From contig PDIP01000110.1 in the NCBI GenBank assembly GCA_002811645.1, positions 1 through 64,000 of the forward strand: 64,000 nt of DNA, written 5' to 3'. The notes under the pieces were generated by a model. The model was not told the origin of the DNA, did no database searches, and saw only the letters and a program-made list of their open reading frames with translations. The translations under genes and the position numbers were made by a program. This stretch comes from Corallochytrium limacisporum. Lineage: Eukaryota; Opisthokonta. Of the stretch, positions 1 through 10,641 are shown piece after piece (the stretch's first letter is position 1; each line of letters starts with the position of its first letter).

Positions 1-474
1 TTTGTACGACTACGATGTGTTCAATGTCAAGCCAAAGTCAAAATAGTCCTTTTTTGAGAGTAGCAGGGACTCTTCGTTTGAATCAGCTATTGAAATATTT
101 TTTTATGATTGTTAAAAAGAGCAAAATATAATGAAATAGAATGGAATCAATATAAGTTATTATACAATCAAGATTAAAAAAGATCCTCGGGAGTCAAGTT
201 TTTCGGAGTTTTGACCCTAACATACCATACAGAGGGTGGTAGTTAGCAGGGAAAGAGGTTCTGTATTGTGTCCCGATAGAAAGTTCATGGGTTTTCTGTT
301 GGATTTTTTCTTTGGTTTCTGTGTGCATCCAGAGGGAATGCGCAATGATCTAGGCGGAACGTGGGGGGTTTACTGGGCGTCTGTATACTTTCTGCTTATT
401 CTCATCAACGTCGTCTGTGGATAGAGTGACTGCACCGATGTTCAGTGACAAGAAGAGCCAAGGCAATCCGTTGT
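1..474. other. Non-coding flank downstream of the first GMC gene
   Basis: AT-rich at the left edge, then mixed sequence. It is the 3' side of the minus-strand GMC gene that stops at 475. I see no recognisable gene, RNA or repeat here; the only open frames are short and resemble nothing. Confidence 0.6.
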
Positions 475-2181
475 TTAGGCGGTGGCGTGCAGAGGCTCGT
501 CAGTGGTTCTGGATCCGGTGTAGCCAATTTCATTGGCCAGGATCTCAGCGCCAAGCTTAGCACCCATGGCCATGCAGGGCGCGTTTGTGTTACCACCAAT
601 AATGGTGGGCATGATGGAGGCATCACAAACGCGAATACCCTCCATTCCCCAGACGCGCAGGTTGGCCGGATCCAGAACGGCGTCCGCGTCCTTGCCCATT
701 CTACAGGTTCCCACGGGGTGGTAAACACTGTCCGCGCCGGCGCTACGAATCCAGTCCTCAATGTGCTTGTCATCGGTGGCATCTGCACCGGGCTTCAATT
801 CCCTCAAAATGGTCTCCGAAATGGGTCCGTTCTTCAAGGTCCGACGAATGTCGCGCATGCCCGCAATCATGGACAGGACATCATCGGGGTGCTGCAGGAA
901 GGCAGGGTCGATGATGGGTGCATCGAAGGTGGAGTTGGACTTCACGCCGACATAGCCCCTGCTCTTCGGGAAGAGCTGGCAGATATGAATGGAGAAACCG
1001 TGCCTCCAGACGATGTTGCGACCGTGGTTCACAATCAGACCCGGGACAAAGTGGTACTGCACGTCACAGGTCTCCAGCGAGGGGTCGGACTTGAAGAAGC
1101 CACCGGCTTCAGCCCCGTTGGAGGACAGACGGCCCGTCTTGCTGCGGTAGTACTCAACACACGCCGACAGGTTAAGGGGCAGCGCGCGAATGTCCTGGTT
1201 GAGGGAGTCCCACTTACCCTTGGTTGCCCACTGCGCGATCGCATCCGGGTGGTCCTGCAGGTTCTGACCCACACCAGGCATGTTGTGCTTGACATCAATG
1301 CCGACCTTTTCGAGCTCTTTGCGGGGTCCAATGCCACTGACCATGAGCAGCTGTGGGGACTGGAAAGCACCCGCAGAGAGAATAACTTCCTTGCAATTGA
1401 GCGTCGTAACCTGGCCGCGACCACTGGCATTCATTGTCTCAAGACCGGTGACCTTGTTGCCATCAATGAGAAGCTTGGTGGCCTGAGTGCTGGTCAGAAC
1501 ATCGAGATTCGGGCGCTTTCCCTTGATCGGATGAATGAAAGCACTGGCGGCGGACCACCGGTTGCCCTCATAGGTCGTGGTCTGGAACCAGCCGTAGCCT
1601 TCCTGTACGGGGCCATTGAAGTCATCGTTGAGCTTGGTGCCCTGTCCCTCAATAGTGTCCAGCCAGGCCTGGGTCAGGCGGTGCTTATGACGCACGTCGG
1701 ACACATAGAGCTCCCCGGAGGTTCCGTGCAAGGCCGAGTCCCTGATGCGCAGGTTGTTCTCGGTTTCCTTGAAGTACGGCAGCAAGGAGTCCCAGCCCCA
1801 GCCTTCGGCGCCGTCCCTCTTCTCCCACTGGTCGTAGTCCCACGGTGTGCCACGGATATAGACCATGGCATTGATGGAGGAGGAGCCACCCAAGGTCTTG
1901 CCACGGGGCTGATAACCGATGCGGTTGTTTAGGCCCTCTTGTGGCACGGTGTCGAAGCGCCAGTTGTACTTGCGAGAGTAAGGCATGAGCCACGCAGCAC
2001 CCAGAGGTGTGTGGATGAATGGGCTAGTGTCGGGCGGGCCGGCCTCCAAGAGTGCGACCTTGGTGTTGGGATCCTTTGACAGCCGGTTGGCCAGGACAGC
2101 ACCAGTGCTGCCTCCGCCCACGATGACATAGTCATAGGTCTTGGAAGCGGCCTGACGCGCCACGCGAGAAATTGCCACCAT
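475..2181 (-). CDS. GMC-family FAD oxidoreductase, choline dehydrogenase-like (copy 1)
   Basis: A 568-residue flavoprotein of the glucose-methanol-choline family, which oxidises primary alcohols with FAD as cofactor. Seen in the sequence: an N-terminal dinucleotide fold with VIVGGGSTG near residues 19-27 and the acidic strand end LLEAG; GMC signature 1 (GGSSSINAM, 98-106); signature 2 (GAFQSPQLLMVSGIG, about 270-284); the catalytic His in YHPVGTCRMG (about 487) and the second active-site position in GGNTNAP (about 527). Length is normal for choline and alkanol dehydrogenases. The ATG at 2181 has an ideal context (GCCACCATGA reading the complement backwards). The next minus-strand gene upstream is a paralogue with about three quarters identical residues over the first 117 aligned positions (hand count). 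From 475 to 1929 no TTA, CTA or TCA codons occur, which suggests strong codon bias and high expression. The true substrate (choline, alkanol or other) cannot be read from sequence. The short N-terminal VARQAASK stretch could be a targeting signal, but that is a guess. Confidence 0.93.
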   Translation of the reverse strand: MVAISRVARQAASKTYDYVIVGGGSTGAVLANRLSKDPNTKVALLEAGPPDTSPFIHTPLGAAWLMPYSRKYNWRFDTVPQEGLNNRIGYQPRGKTLGGSSSINAMVYIRGTPWDYDQWEKRDGAEGWGWDSLLPYFKETENNLRIRDSALHGTSGELYVSDVRHKHRLTQAWLDTIEGQGTKLNDDFNGPVQEGYGWFQTTTYEGNRWSAASAFIHPIKGKRPNLDVLTSTQATKLLIDGNKVTGLETMNASGRGQVTTLNCKEVILSAGAFQSPQLLMVSGIGPRKELEKVGIDVKHNMPGVGQNLQDHPDAIAQWATKGKWDSLNQDIRALPLNLSACVEYYRSKTGRLSSNGAEAGGFFKSDPSLETCDVQYHFVPGLIVNHGRNIVWRHGFSIHICQLFPKSRGYVGVKSNSTFDAPIIDPAFLQHPDDVLSMIAGMRDIRRTLKNGPISETILRELKPGADATDDKHIEDWIRSAGADSVYHPVGTCRMGKDADAVLDPANLRVWGMEGIRVCDASIMPTIIGGNTNAPCMAMGAKLGAEILANEIGYTGSRTTDEPLHATA

Positions 2182-5100
2182 GATTTTATTCTTTTTTGAG
2201 TCTGTAGCTTACGCGCCGTTTTGTGTGTATAGAGAGACGTCGGTGAGCGTCTTTATGCAACGACAAAAGAACCGGTAGGAGGATTCAACTTTCCTTTCCT
2301 GTAGGGTTCCCTATAAACTCATCGTGTAACGTTTAACAACGTTGCTACTCACTGAGAACACGGCAGTCTCAGATACCTGGTCCGAACTCTTCCGATCCTG
2401 TCTACGAAATGGAAACAAATATGCAACCACGACACATCAGCAGCATCCTTCGTTTGCCAACGGGGACCGAAGGAAATGCTCCAGCACACGGAGGGATGCA
2501 GGAGCCAGTATCCGCAGCATCGCCCACATTCGGAAGAGAGAGCGAGAGAGAGAGAGAGAGACGGAGAGATAGAAAGATTGCAACTGGGGGGTGGGGGTGC
2601 ATAGTGAGTTCCTCAGTGTACGCATAATCTATATCTGTGCGGTTCTGCACTCTCCGATCTCTCGGTCTGTGTGTATACGTGCGTTATACAAACACCGACG
2701 GTGAGGGGTCTTCCAAAGTCGATACCGCCGGCTGGACCAGAGGGGGTGGCTGTTTGGGGGGGGGGGAAGGAGGTGTAACGCAGCCTAGAAAAATTCCTTC
2801 TTTTCTTTTTTTCTTCATCTTTTGCTTGCCCCCCCTCCCCCCTCCCTCTTTTTTTTCCTTTTTTTGCCCGAGGAGAACCTCCCCCTTTTTTTCTTCTTTG
2901 TTTCTTTTCTCCCGGAGGGGAGGCTAGGGCAGGTGGCGGGTCTTTTTGCGCATTCTGCGCAGTACCACCACCAAAGAGAGACGAACCGAGAGAACGACAG
3001 AGACAGAGACAAGAGAGCGAGAGAGGGAGTGGATGAGAGACGAACCCTCCCTACCGTCCGGGGTTCATACAGCCCACCGGGGGGGTAGGGCGGTAATGCC
3101 TTTGCTAAAGTTCCCTCTCCCCCTTTCTCTTTTCTTTTTGTTTTGTTGAAACCCTTTTTTTTGTGTATTTTTTTTTGCGGTGATGGATGTGTTGCAGTAC
3201 ACAACACCCAGAACGCATACTCCAGGACCCCGTCGATGCGATTTACGGTGGTTGGCCGGGCTTCGACGCCTTTCCCTCCTCCTCCGCCCCTTCTCCCTCT
3301 CTCTCTCTCTCTCTCTGTGTCCCGATTCCATTCTTCGCTCTTTACGACACTGGTCTCTCAGTCCCACACACACACACTCTCTCTCTCTCTCTCTACCCTC
3401 CACGTATTTTATATGAGGTGTACGTGGGCCCCTCAAGTCAGTCACCTACGCACCCGCCCCTTCCTTGCGCTCTCGCCCTGTGGGTTTCTCCGCAACTTTC
3501 TGTCCCTACCCCGCCTTTTCTCCGGTGTCCCTTCCCAACCCTCACCGATCTCCGCAGTCTTTTTTCTTTTGTTTTGATGTGGCAGAGACTCCAATTTAGG
3601 TACAGTACACAAACCAGTCGAGTGCGCAGTGACGTAAGTGCGCTGTTGCGGGTGGGTTGGTGTTGTTGTCGGCCGGGTCTGGGTCTGTGCCATACGAGGG
3701 CGTGCAGGGAGGGAAGAGAGAGAGAGAGTCTCAGAGGCAAATTCCACCTTAAACCCTCCCCCCCCAACACACCGCCCGCACAGCACGAAGAAGAGCGGAG
3801 CGGTTCGGACCCGTTTGGCCCCTGCCGGGAAAAGACCCATCAAAACAAAATTCGATCTCTGGTAAACACACACACGCGCGCGCACACAATTTCTCCTTAA
3901 AGTTTCCATTTAGTCACAATGAAAGACGTAAAATGCGTAATTCTTGGGTTATAATTGATGAAGTGATTCTGAATGATATCCCTTGTTTTGGGGGTGTTAG
4001 TGTATCACAGAGTTTTTGTTTTCTTTTAGTATTTAGAAAATATTCTTTCAAGTTTCCTCTCAGTGAGACTCTCTCTCTCTGTCTCCCTCTCTCTCTGTGT
4101 GTCTCTCTCTCTTGCTTTTCTCTTTGCCTTGGCGACCGCCCAGTATTCCGTACGTACGCGTGCACAGAGGCACAAAACACGCACAGAGAGCCAAAGAAAA
4201 AATTACCACCACCCCCCCCCCTGGGGCCCGCACACCCAAGGAAAAAAGTAACAATTGAAACACTGGAAAAAAGTAAAAGCCCGAAGACCTTGCATAATCA
4301 GTTGCAATGATTCGCTAACGGAGATGGATCTATTTTGCGTACCACCGTGTTTCCGAGTCTTGGGCAGCATACTTCAACATTACTCAATGATAGTGAATAT
4401 TAAATATAAAAGCCAAAGAGAAAAAGGAAAAAAAAAAGAAGAGAGAGAGAGAGAGAGCGAGACGGGAATGGTCATTTGCAGAGTATTCGTTCTGAGTCGA
4501 TAACCAAGCGAGAGATGGAATGATCCCTTTCTGCTGGCAAATGCGTTGTACCTAAGAGCGATTGAAGGAAAGAGCGTGTCCGGACCGCAGATCCCTCGGA
4601 GGGGGTTATTTGTATACTGAAGAAGGGGGTTCTTTTGTGATTCACCCGTGCGCGTTCCGTTCTCTCTCCCAAACAAAAACAAAAATGGTAAAACTCAAAA
4701 CAAAGCACCAACCAACGAAAAGGTAGGCAGATAAGAAAAAAAATCAAAGGGAAAAAAAAAAGGAGAATGCACGCAAAAAGAAAAATCGGGAGAGAAGGGG
4801 GGGAACCGAAACAGCAAGCAATTCTCATAGTTAATCGCTGGAATGGTGGGGCGGGATTCATTTTCTTCTACCGCACTGTCCCCCATTCGTGCGCGACTTT
4901 CATCCGCCCTCACTGCCGCGGCAGCCCTGTATTTCACAGGCGCGGTTTGTTGGACCATTGCACGAAAAAACTCTATCTTTCATCTCCTAAGCGAATCATT
5001 TGCGTTTAAATCCGCAAAATACGCATACCAAAGAAAAACATGGAAAGTCTAATATGAAGAAGTCTTGCGGAACAGCCGCGGGATGGCGGCGGGGTCAACA

Positions 5101-6671
5101 ACAACAGCGAAAATAGAAGACAACAGAATGACCGGTACTTGAGCAAAGCAAATAAACAAAACCAAAAAATTGAAACCTCTAAAAAAACAATTGGAAAAAT
5201 GAATGAAAATACCGAACAGAGCAGAGGAATCGCAGTGAAATGCTCCATTCTTTTAACCCCATTTTCTGTTTTCTATTTTTTTGTCTTTTTTTTTGTTATG
5301 GTCGCTCATCTCCCCGTGTCCACTGCCATCCTCCCCCAACCAACCAACCAACCAATCTCTGCGTGATTTGACTGACTTATCCACCGGAGAGATAGCCAAT
5401 TGTCTACGTGTGAGGGACCCAAAGGGAAAGAGGGGAGGGGGCGGAGGCAGGTGTTCCCTGCGGATGGATGGACGACAAGAGTTAACCGGTGAGGGTTGTG
5501 TATATAGATCCTTATGTGCTCTCGTTGACCGAAATGTATACTGAATCTATGAATACTACAATATAATCATTCATAAATATTGAAAACTTTCTAAAAATAG
5601 TAATTGTTGGTCGGTGTTTGCCCTTTTTTTTGCCACTAGCGCGCCCGGTGGTGTGCGCTCCGCAAGCAGCTGCAATCCTGGGGCACCGTGTACAACCAAC
5701 AAGCCCCTCAGTTTCCAACTGGTGGTCATCGAACGCGATTCTGGCCGGCCATTTGCAAATGGCTTAAGCGCGCATCCAAGACATAGAACCATTCCCAAGT
5801 ACCATCACCAGCTGTGGAGCATTGGCGCACCATGTTTCTCACCATGGCATGCCTCCGGCGGACCCTTTCTGCGACATGGACTCGGATGCGCCCTTCTCCT
5901 TTCTTCCTTGGCTGGTCCAGAGCGGCTTGTGTGTGTGTGGTCGTTCTCTTGGTCTCTCTTGTCCGTACGCCATCTCTCTCATCTCTCTCGCTATAGCTCT
6001 CTCTATGTGACTCGCTCGTGTTGATTCTTCCGCCTCACGTTTTCCTGCATGGACAGTGAAAAAAGGGGCTCGGTGTGGCTGTCGCCACCATGCGGTACCA
6101 CCTTGCGATGAATGCGCAGTAGTGAACCTATTGGAAATGGAATTGACGAATGGACATCTTCTTTTTTGCAATGTATCTCGCCCAAAAGTGCAAAGGAAAA
6201 AAAAAAAGCTAGCTTCTCAGTTTAACTTGGTGGCTGCGGGTCCCTTGGAGGGGGTATCGTTGGCTTAAGCCAGCGCGCTTAGAGCCTGCCCAGTGGGGCG
6301 TTGGATGGGGGAGGGTGTGGGTTTGATAAGCTCGAAAGCCTTCAGTTCATGATGGACAGAGGGGGGGGGGGGGGAGAGAGAGAGACGGGGGTTCCCGTGG
6401 CTTCGTAACGGCACCTCCTCGGGGGTTTCGGTTCTGATGATATACAGATGGCCATGGTGGGTGTACTGCCGAGGGTCCAAGCACTGAGTCTTGTAGTTCT
6501 GGTTGGGCAGGTCGGTACTAGTGGCCTAGAGTACACTCACAGTCCCTTATGGATCACGTTGATGTCTATGGAATGTTTATGTCATGTGTGTGTAAAAAAG
6601 CTATGTTGTCAAAATGGTCGTCGGTTTCTGAACATTAGTATAAAAGAGAATCTCTGACGAATATGCGTTCT
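2182..6671. other. 4.5 kb non-coding island between the two GMC genes
   Basis: Contains the 5' flank of GMC copy 1 and the 3' flank of copy 2. It is full of (GA)n, (CT)n, T-rich and G-rich tracts, for example about 2540-2570, 2790-2900, 3295-3320, 3370-3395, 4070-4110, 4440-4460 and 6360-6385, and a CA/GC alternation near 3867-3890. The open frames are low-complexity and I see no protein family. TATA-like strings occur near 4405 and 6640, but nothing ties them to a gene. Confidence 0.6.
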
Positions 6672-8378
6672 TTAGGCGGCCATGGCCTGCTCAGAGCTGC
6701 TTTCCTCATCCGAGTGGAAGCCGATCTCGTTCTCGTTGATCATGCTGCCAAGCTTGGCGGCGATGGCAATGGTCGGGGCGTTGGTGTTGCCACCGATCAG
6801 GCTGGGCATGACGGAAGCGTCGCACACCCGCAGACCCTTGAGACCGTAGACGCGCAGATCCTTAGGATCCACCACAGACATGTCATCCTTGCCCATCTTG
6901 CAGGTACCAATCGGGTGGTACACACTGTCGGTATTGTTGCGCACAAATTGCTCAAGCTCAGCATCAGTCTGGGCACCCTTCCCAGGCCTCCTCTCAGTGA
7001 ATCTGGCCTCAGCCATCGGTCCGCAGCTAGCGATCTCGCGCAGGTCCTTCACGGCGTGCACCAGAGCCTTCAAGTCCTCAGGGTTCTGCAGGAAGGCAGG
7101 GTCGATGATGGGCTTGTCAAAGACGGAGTTGGACTTGATCCCGACATATCCACTGCTCTTGGGGTACAGTTGACAAGAGTGGATGCTGAAGCCCTGGGAA
7201 ATAGTGGGAGTCTTACCGTGGTCAGCCAACAGAGTAGGCAGGACGTGATACTGAATGTCGCAAGCCTCCAGAGAGGGATCAGACTTGATGAAACCACCAA
7301 CTTCGGCGCCGTTGGAGGAGAACAAGCCGGTGCGGTTGTGGACGTACTTTGTCAAGCTCCTGATGTGGTAGGGCAGGGCAAAGAGATTGAAGGTCAGAGA
7401 ATCCAACGGGCCCGCTTCCTTGTAGTGCATGATGCAATCGGGGTGGTCCTGCAGGTTCTGGCCCACGCCGGGCAGGTGGTGCTTGACTTCAATACCGGTT
7501 CCCTCCAGTTCCTTGCGACCGCCAATTCCGGAGCACATGAGCAGCTGCGGGGTCTGGAAGGCACCAGCCGCCAGGATAACTTCCTTGGCGTTGATGGTGT
7601 TCACAGGTCCGCGACCACTGCCGCTCATGTACTCAAGTCCCGTCACAGTGTCGCCCTCCATCAAGACCTTGCTGGCTTGGGCATTGGTGATGATCTCCAG
7701 GTTGGGGCGAGCATCCTTAATAGGAGTCAGGAAGGCACGGGCGGCGCTCCAGCGGGCACCGTCGTACTGGGTCACCTGGTACTGGCCATAACCGTACTGG
7801 TCCTCGCCGTTGAAGTCATCGTTGATCTTCCGGCCGGATTCAATGACAGAGTCCATCCAGTCCTGGGACAGGCGGTGGATACCGTCTTTCAGCTCACTGA
7901 CGAAGAGCTCGCCAGAGTTACCGTGCAGGGGGGAGTTCTTGATGCGCTGGTTGTTTTCAGTTTCGATGAAGTACTTGAGCATCTCGTTCCAGCCCCACCC
8001 CTCGGCACCTTCCTTCTGCTCCCAGCGGTCGTAGTCGTGCTGTGTACCACGGATGTAGACCATGGCGTTGATGCTGGAGGAACCTCCAAGGCAACGGCCA
8101 CGGGGCTGGTAGCCAACACGTCCGTTCAGGCCTTCCTGGGGCACAGTCCAGAACTGCCAGTTGTGCTTGCGAGAGAAGGGCACAAGCCAACCCACACCCA
8201 TGGGCATGTGGATCAGGGGGCTCCAGTCAGAGGGACCGGCCTCCAGGAGAGCAACCTTGGTGCTCGGGTTGCGGGACAAACGGTTGGCCAAAGTGGCACC
8301 AGCACTGCCACCGCCGACAATGACGTAGTCGTAGGTCTTGGAAGCGGCCATACGGGCCACGCGACTCATTGAGACCAT
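6672..8378 (-). CDS. GMC-family FAD oxidoreductase, choline dehydrogenase-like (copy 2)
   Basis: Second GMC alcohol oxidoreductase, 568 residues when started at the ATG at 8378. The frame stays open upstream to 8429, but that extension is a CA-repeat translation (His-Thr-rich), and the 8378 start gives MVSMSRVARMAASK, which aligns with MVAISRVARQAASK of copy 1. Seen: the FAD motif VIVGGGSAGATLANRL, signature 1 GGSSSINAM, signature 2 GAFQTPQLLMCSGIG, the catalytic His in YHPIGTCKMG (about 487) and GGNTNAP (about 526). It is a tandem same-strand duplicate of copy 1, separated from it by 4.5 kb of repeat-rich DNA. The whole gene lacks TTA, CTA and TCA codons, so the opposite strand is open for 569 codons; that shadow frame is not a gene. 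The 5' flank directly before the ATG is a (CA)n-rich leader (8380-8423). Substrate unknown; a housekeeping oxidation role is inferred. Confidence 0.93.
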   Translation of the reverse strand: MVSMSRVARMAASKTYDYVIVGGGSAGATLANRLSRNPSTKVALLEAGPSDWSPLIHMPMGVGWLVPFSRKHNWQFWTVPQEGLNGRVGYQPRGRCLGGSSSINAMVYIRGTQHDYDRWEQKEGAEGWGWNEMLKYFIETENNQRIKNSPLHGNSGELFVSELKDGIHRLSQDWMDSVIESGRKINDDFNGEDQYGYGQYQVTQYDGARWSAARAFLTPIKDARPNLEIITNAQASKVLMEGDTVTGLEYMSGSGRGPVNTINAKEVILAAGAFQTPQLLMCSGIGGRKELEGTGIEVKHHLPGVGQNLQDHPDCIMHYKEAGPLDSLTFNLFALPYHIRSLTKYVHNRTGLFSSNGAEVGGFIKSDPSLEACDIQYHVLPTLLADHGKTPTISQGFSIHSCQLYPKSSGYVGIKSNSVFDKPIIDPAFLQNPEDLKALVHAVKDLREIASCGPMAEARFTERRPGKGAQTDAELEQFVRNNTDSVYHPIGTCKMGKDDMSVVDPKDLRVYGLKGLRVCDASVMPSLIGGNTNAPTIAIAAKLGSMINENEIGFHSDEESSSEQAMAA

Positions 8379-9889
8379 GGTTATGTGTTTGTGTTTGTGT
8401 GTGTGTGTTTGTGTGTATGTGTGGAACACTAGAGAAGTGTGGATCCTTCCAGCTGCACACCGTAGTCTTAACTTGAAATACTACAAGTGACGCGTTCAAT
8501 GGCCGTCTATATTGATTACCACAATCAAGTAGTTGTGATTCACAGTGGTGTCCTGCATGCTCAAGTACCTCAGCCAAAGGCACCAACCAAGGTCTCGGCA
8601 ATTCTGACGGGCTTCCGGTCCCGTGGCAAGAGTAAAAGGGCATATGTGTTCGAAATGAAAAAGCAACGTGTGTCCAAAAAAACCTGAAAGATTAGAAAGA
8701 TTGCACGGGGTACACAGCACAACAGCACACACACACAAACAGGCACACACTCACACACGCACGACAGATACTAGATAAGCCGCGGATACATTTTTTCTCG
8801 GTCGGTTGAACGACGACAAAAGGGAAGAAAACCAACTTGCGTTGTCTTACCTACACAGTATGTTGGACCGTGTGTCCATCGGTTAATACACAGTTTTCCT
8901 CGCTGGACTCTAATCAGAAGAGGATCCGCAGGCAGCACTTTTCGCCAGACTCGCACAAAACTGAAAGTGGAAGTTTTACAGTGCACTTCTCACTCTCTGC
9001 ACACACACACACACACACACACGCATCCGCCCACCCCCCCTCCTCCTCCCCCTCCTCCCAGGCGGAAAGAACCCGCCTTTTTGGAGGGGGAGGAGAGTTT
9101 TGTCCGATGGAAGAGGAAGGGCGGGAGGGAAGGGGGGGGGGGGCAACGAACAATTCCAGAAATCTCTCTCTTTCGCGATTTTTTTTTTCCTTCCTTTGTT
9201 TCAAATCTTGCCTCTCCCCCCCCCGGGGGGGGGGGTTGCGCCGGGCCTTGCCGCCAGCTCTCTCCGTTCTCCTTCCCTTCCGGGTCCCCTCGGTATTTTC
9301 ATATGGCACTCCCGGGGCTCAAGAAAAGTGGAAAAAAGAAATTGGGGGGAGGAGAAGGACGAGTGAAGAAGGGGCCTGTTCCGGTCCGGCCCAAACCCCT
9401 TCACTGCGCCCCTCTCCCCCGCGCCTTTCTCTTCGGTTACTTTCCAAAAAGGCAAGTTTTCAGAGCTGTCTTCCGAAGCCGAAAAAAAAAAAAACAGAAA
9501 AGAAAAGCAAAAAGGCAGAGAAAATAGAGAAAGACAAGGAAATACCCCACCGCTCCCATGCAAAAGTAACAAAGCAGGGGATGCGGGAGGAAACAGGGAG
9601 GAGACGACGAACACAAATCACTGAGAGATACGCCAGCCAAACATGGTGGGTGCGTGTGTGTATGTCCCCCTGGTGAACCGGGACCGAAGGACAAGGGTCT
9701 CGAACATGCAAAGGAATCTGCGAAAGTTTGTTTTTCCCAAAGGGCTAGGCTCCATCACCAAACCTTCCTCGCACCCCTTTCTTACACACTCCCCCCGCCT
9801 CCCTGCATCTCCACGGTCAGACACACACTTACGCAGCAGCACCCTTACCCACCCACGCACAAAGTATTCTGTTTTATTTTCAGAACAAA

Positions 9890-10075
9890 ATGTCTGACTA
9901 CAAACAAAATTCGGGTAAGAGTAACAATGAAGGAAAAAGGGAGGGTAAAAGAAAGGGACGGGACATCACACGTTACGTATCTTTCCCTTTTGTTTCTGGG
10001 TTGGTAGTATCACAATTTCGTCCCGATCCTCAAACTCGGGCTGATCCTCGTGGCCGCCTGTCTCGTTCTCGCTAA
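9890..10075 (+). CDS. Weak candidate: very short ORF behind a splice-acceptor-like site
   Basis: A T-rich run ending in TTTTATTTTCAG (to 9883) is followed by AACAAAATG, a good start context, at 9890. The frame begins MSDYKQNS and then meets GGTAAGAG (donor GT at 9915). A possible acceptor TTGGTAG ends at 10007. The implied 93 nt intron is a multiple of three, so spliced (30 residues) and unspliced (61 residues) readings share the same stop at 10073-10075. The product resembles nothing I know and is rich in Arg and Ser. It may be the first coding exon of a longer gene, a short peptide, or chance. Included only because the splice-like signals stand out in this island. Confidence 0.15.
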   Translation: MSDYKQNSGKSNNEGKREGKRKGRDITRYVSFPFVSGLVVSQFRPDPQTRADPRGRLSRSR

Positions 10076-10600
10076 TCTCTGCGTGTCTTTTCTCTTGTAC
10101 TCGCCGATTACGCCTCAGAGGTGAGAGTAGCACGAAGAGAAAAATGGGGAGAGAGAAAAAAAGAGTGTGACTGACCATTGTTTTCCTACGAAAAATTCGT
10201 TTTAGAAAGGAAGGGGGCAAGGATAGTGCAAGCGTTCCCCTTTCCGGCCCTCCCCCGGGGGGGGGGGGTTGGTGGGTTAAGCAAGATCGATTCACAGGGA
10301 GAGATGTGAGGCTTCGCTTTCATTGCTTGCCATATTCGGAAGCTGCCTCTTTTCAGTACTGAATGTACCACGGATGACTCATGGTTGGAAAAAAAGGGGG
10401 GAGGGGGAACAGGAGCAGAGAGAGATAAAAGGGCCCGGAAGAGAAGAGAACGGAGGAGCCAGGAAGAGACGGGGGGTTAAAAATTTACGAAGCGTTGCAG
10501 CAATGATACAGCAGACAACACTCGCTCTGACCTCCCCAACCTCCTCTCTCTCTCACTCTCTCTCTCTCTCTCCTCGCGCGCTGTCGCTTTTTTCGTGAGA

Positions 10601-10641
10601 TTTCTATAGTAAGCGTACAGGTTTCTATAGTAAATGTACCT
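10601..10641. repeat. Two tandem 21 bp units with a TAGTAAnnGTAC core
   Basis: Two imperfect copies, TTTCTATAGTAAGCGTACAG at 10601-10620 and TTTCTATAGTAAATGTACCT at 10622-10641, differ at a few positions. Related TACTGAA/GTAC strings recur elsewhere in the non-coding DNA (see findings). Function unknown. Confidence 0.7.

Noticed and set aside
445..1932. 495-codon open frame opposite GMC copy 1
   Set aside because: It is the exact codon-register complement of a clear GMC enzyme and exists because the sense gene avoids TTA, CTA and TCA. No protein family is recognisable in it.
6663..8372. 569-codon open frame opposite GMC copy 2
   Set aside because: Same reason as for copy 1: codon-register shadow of a conserved enzyme.
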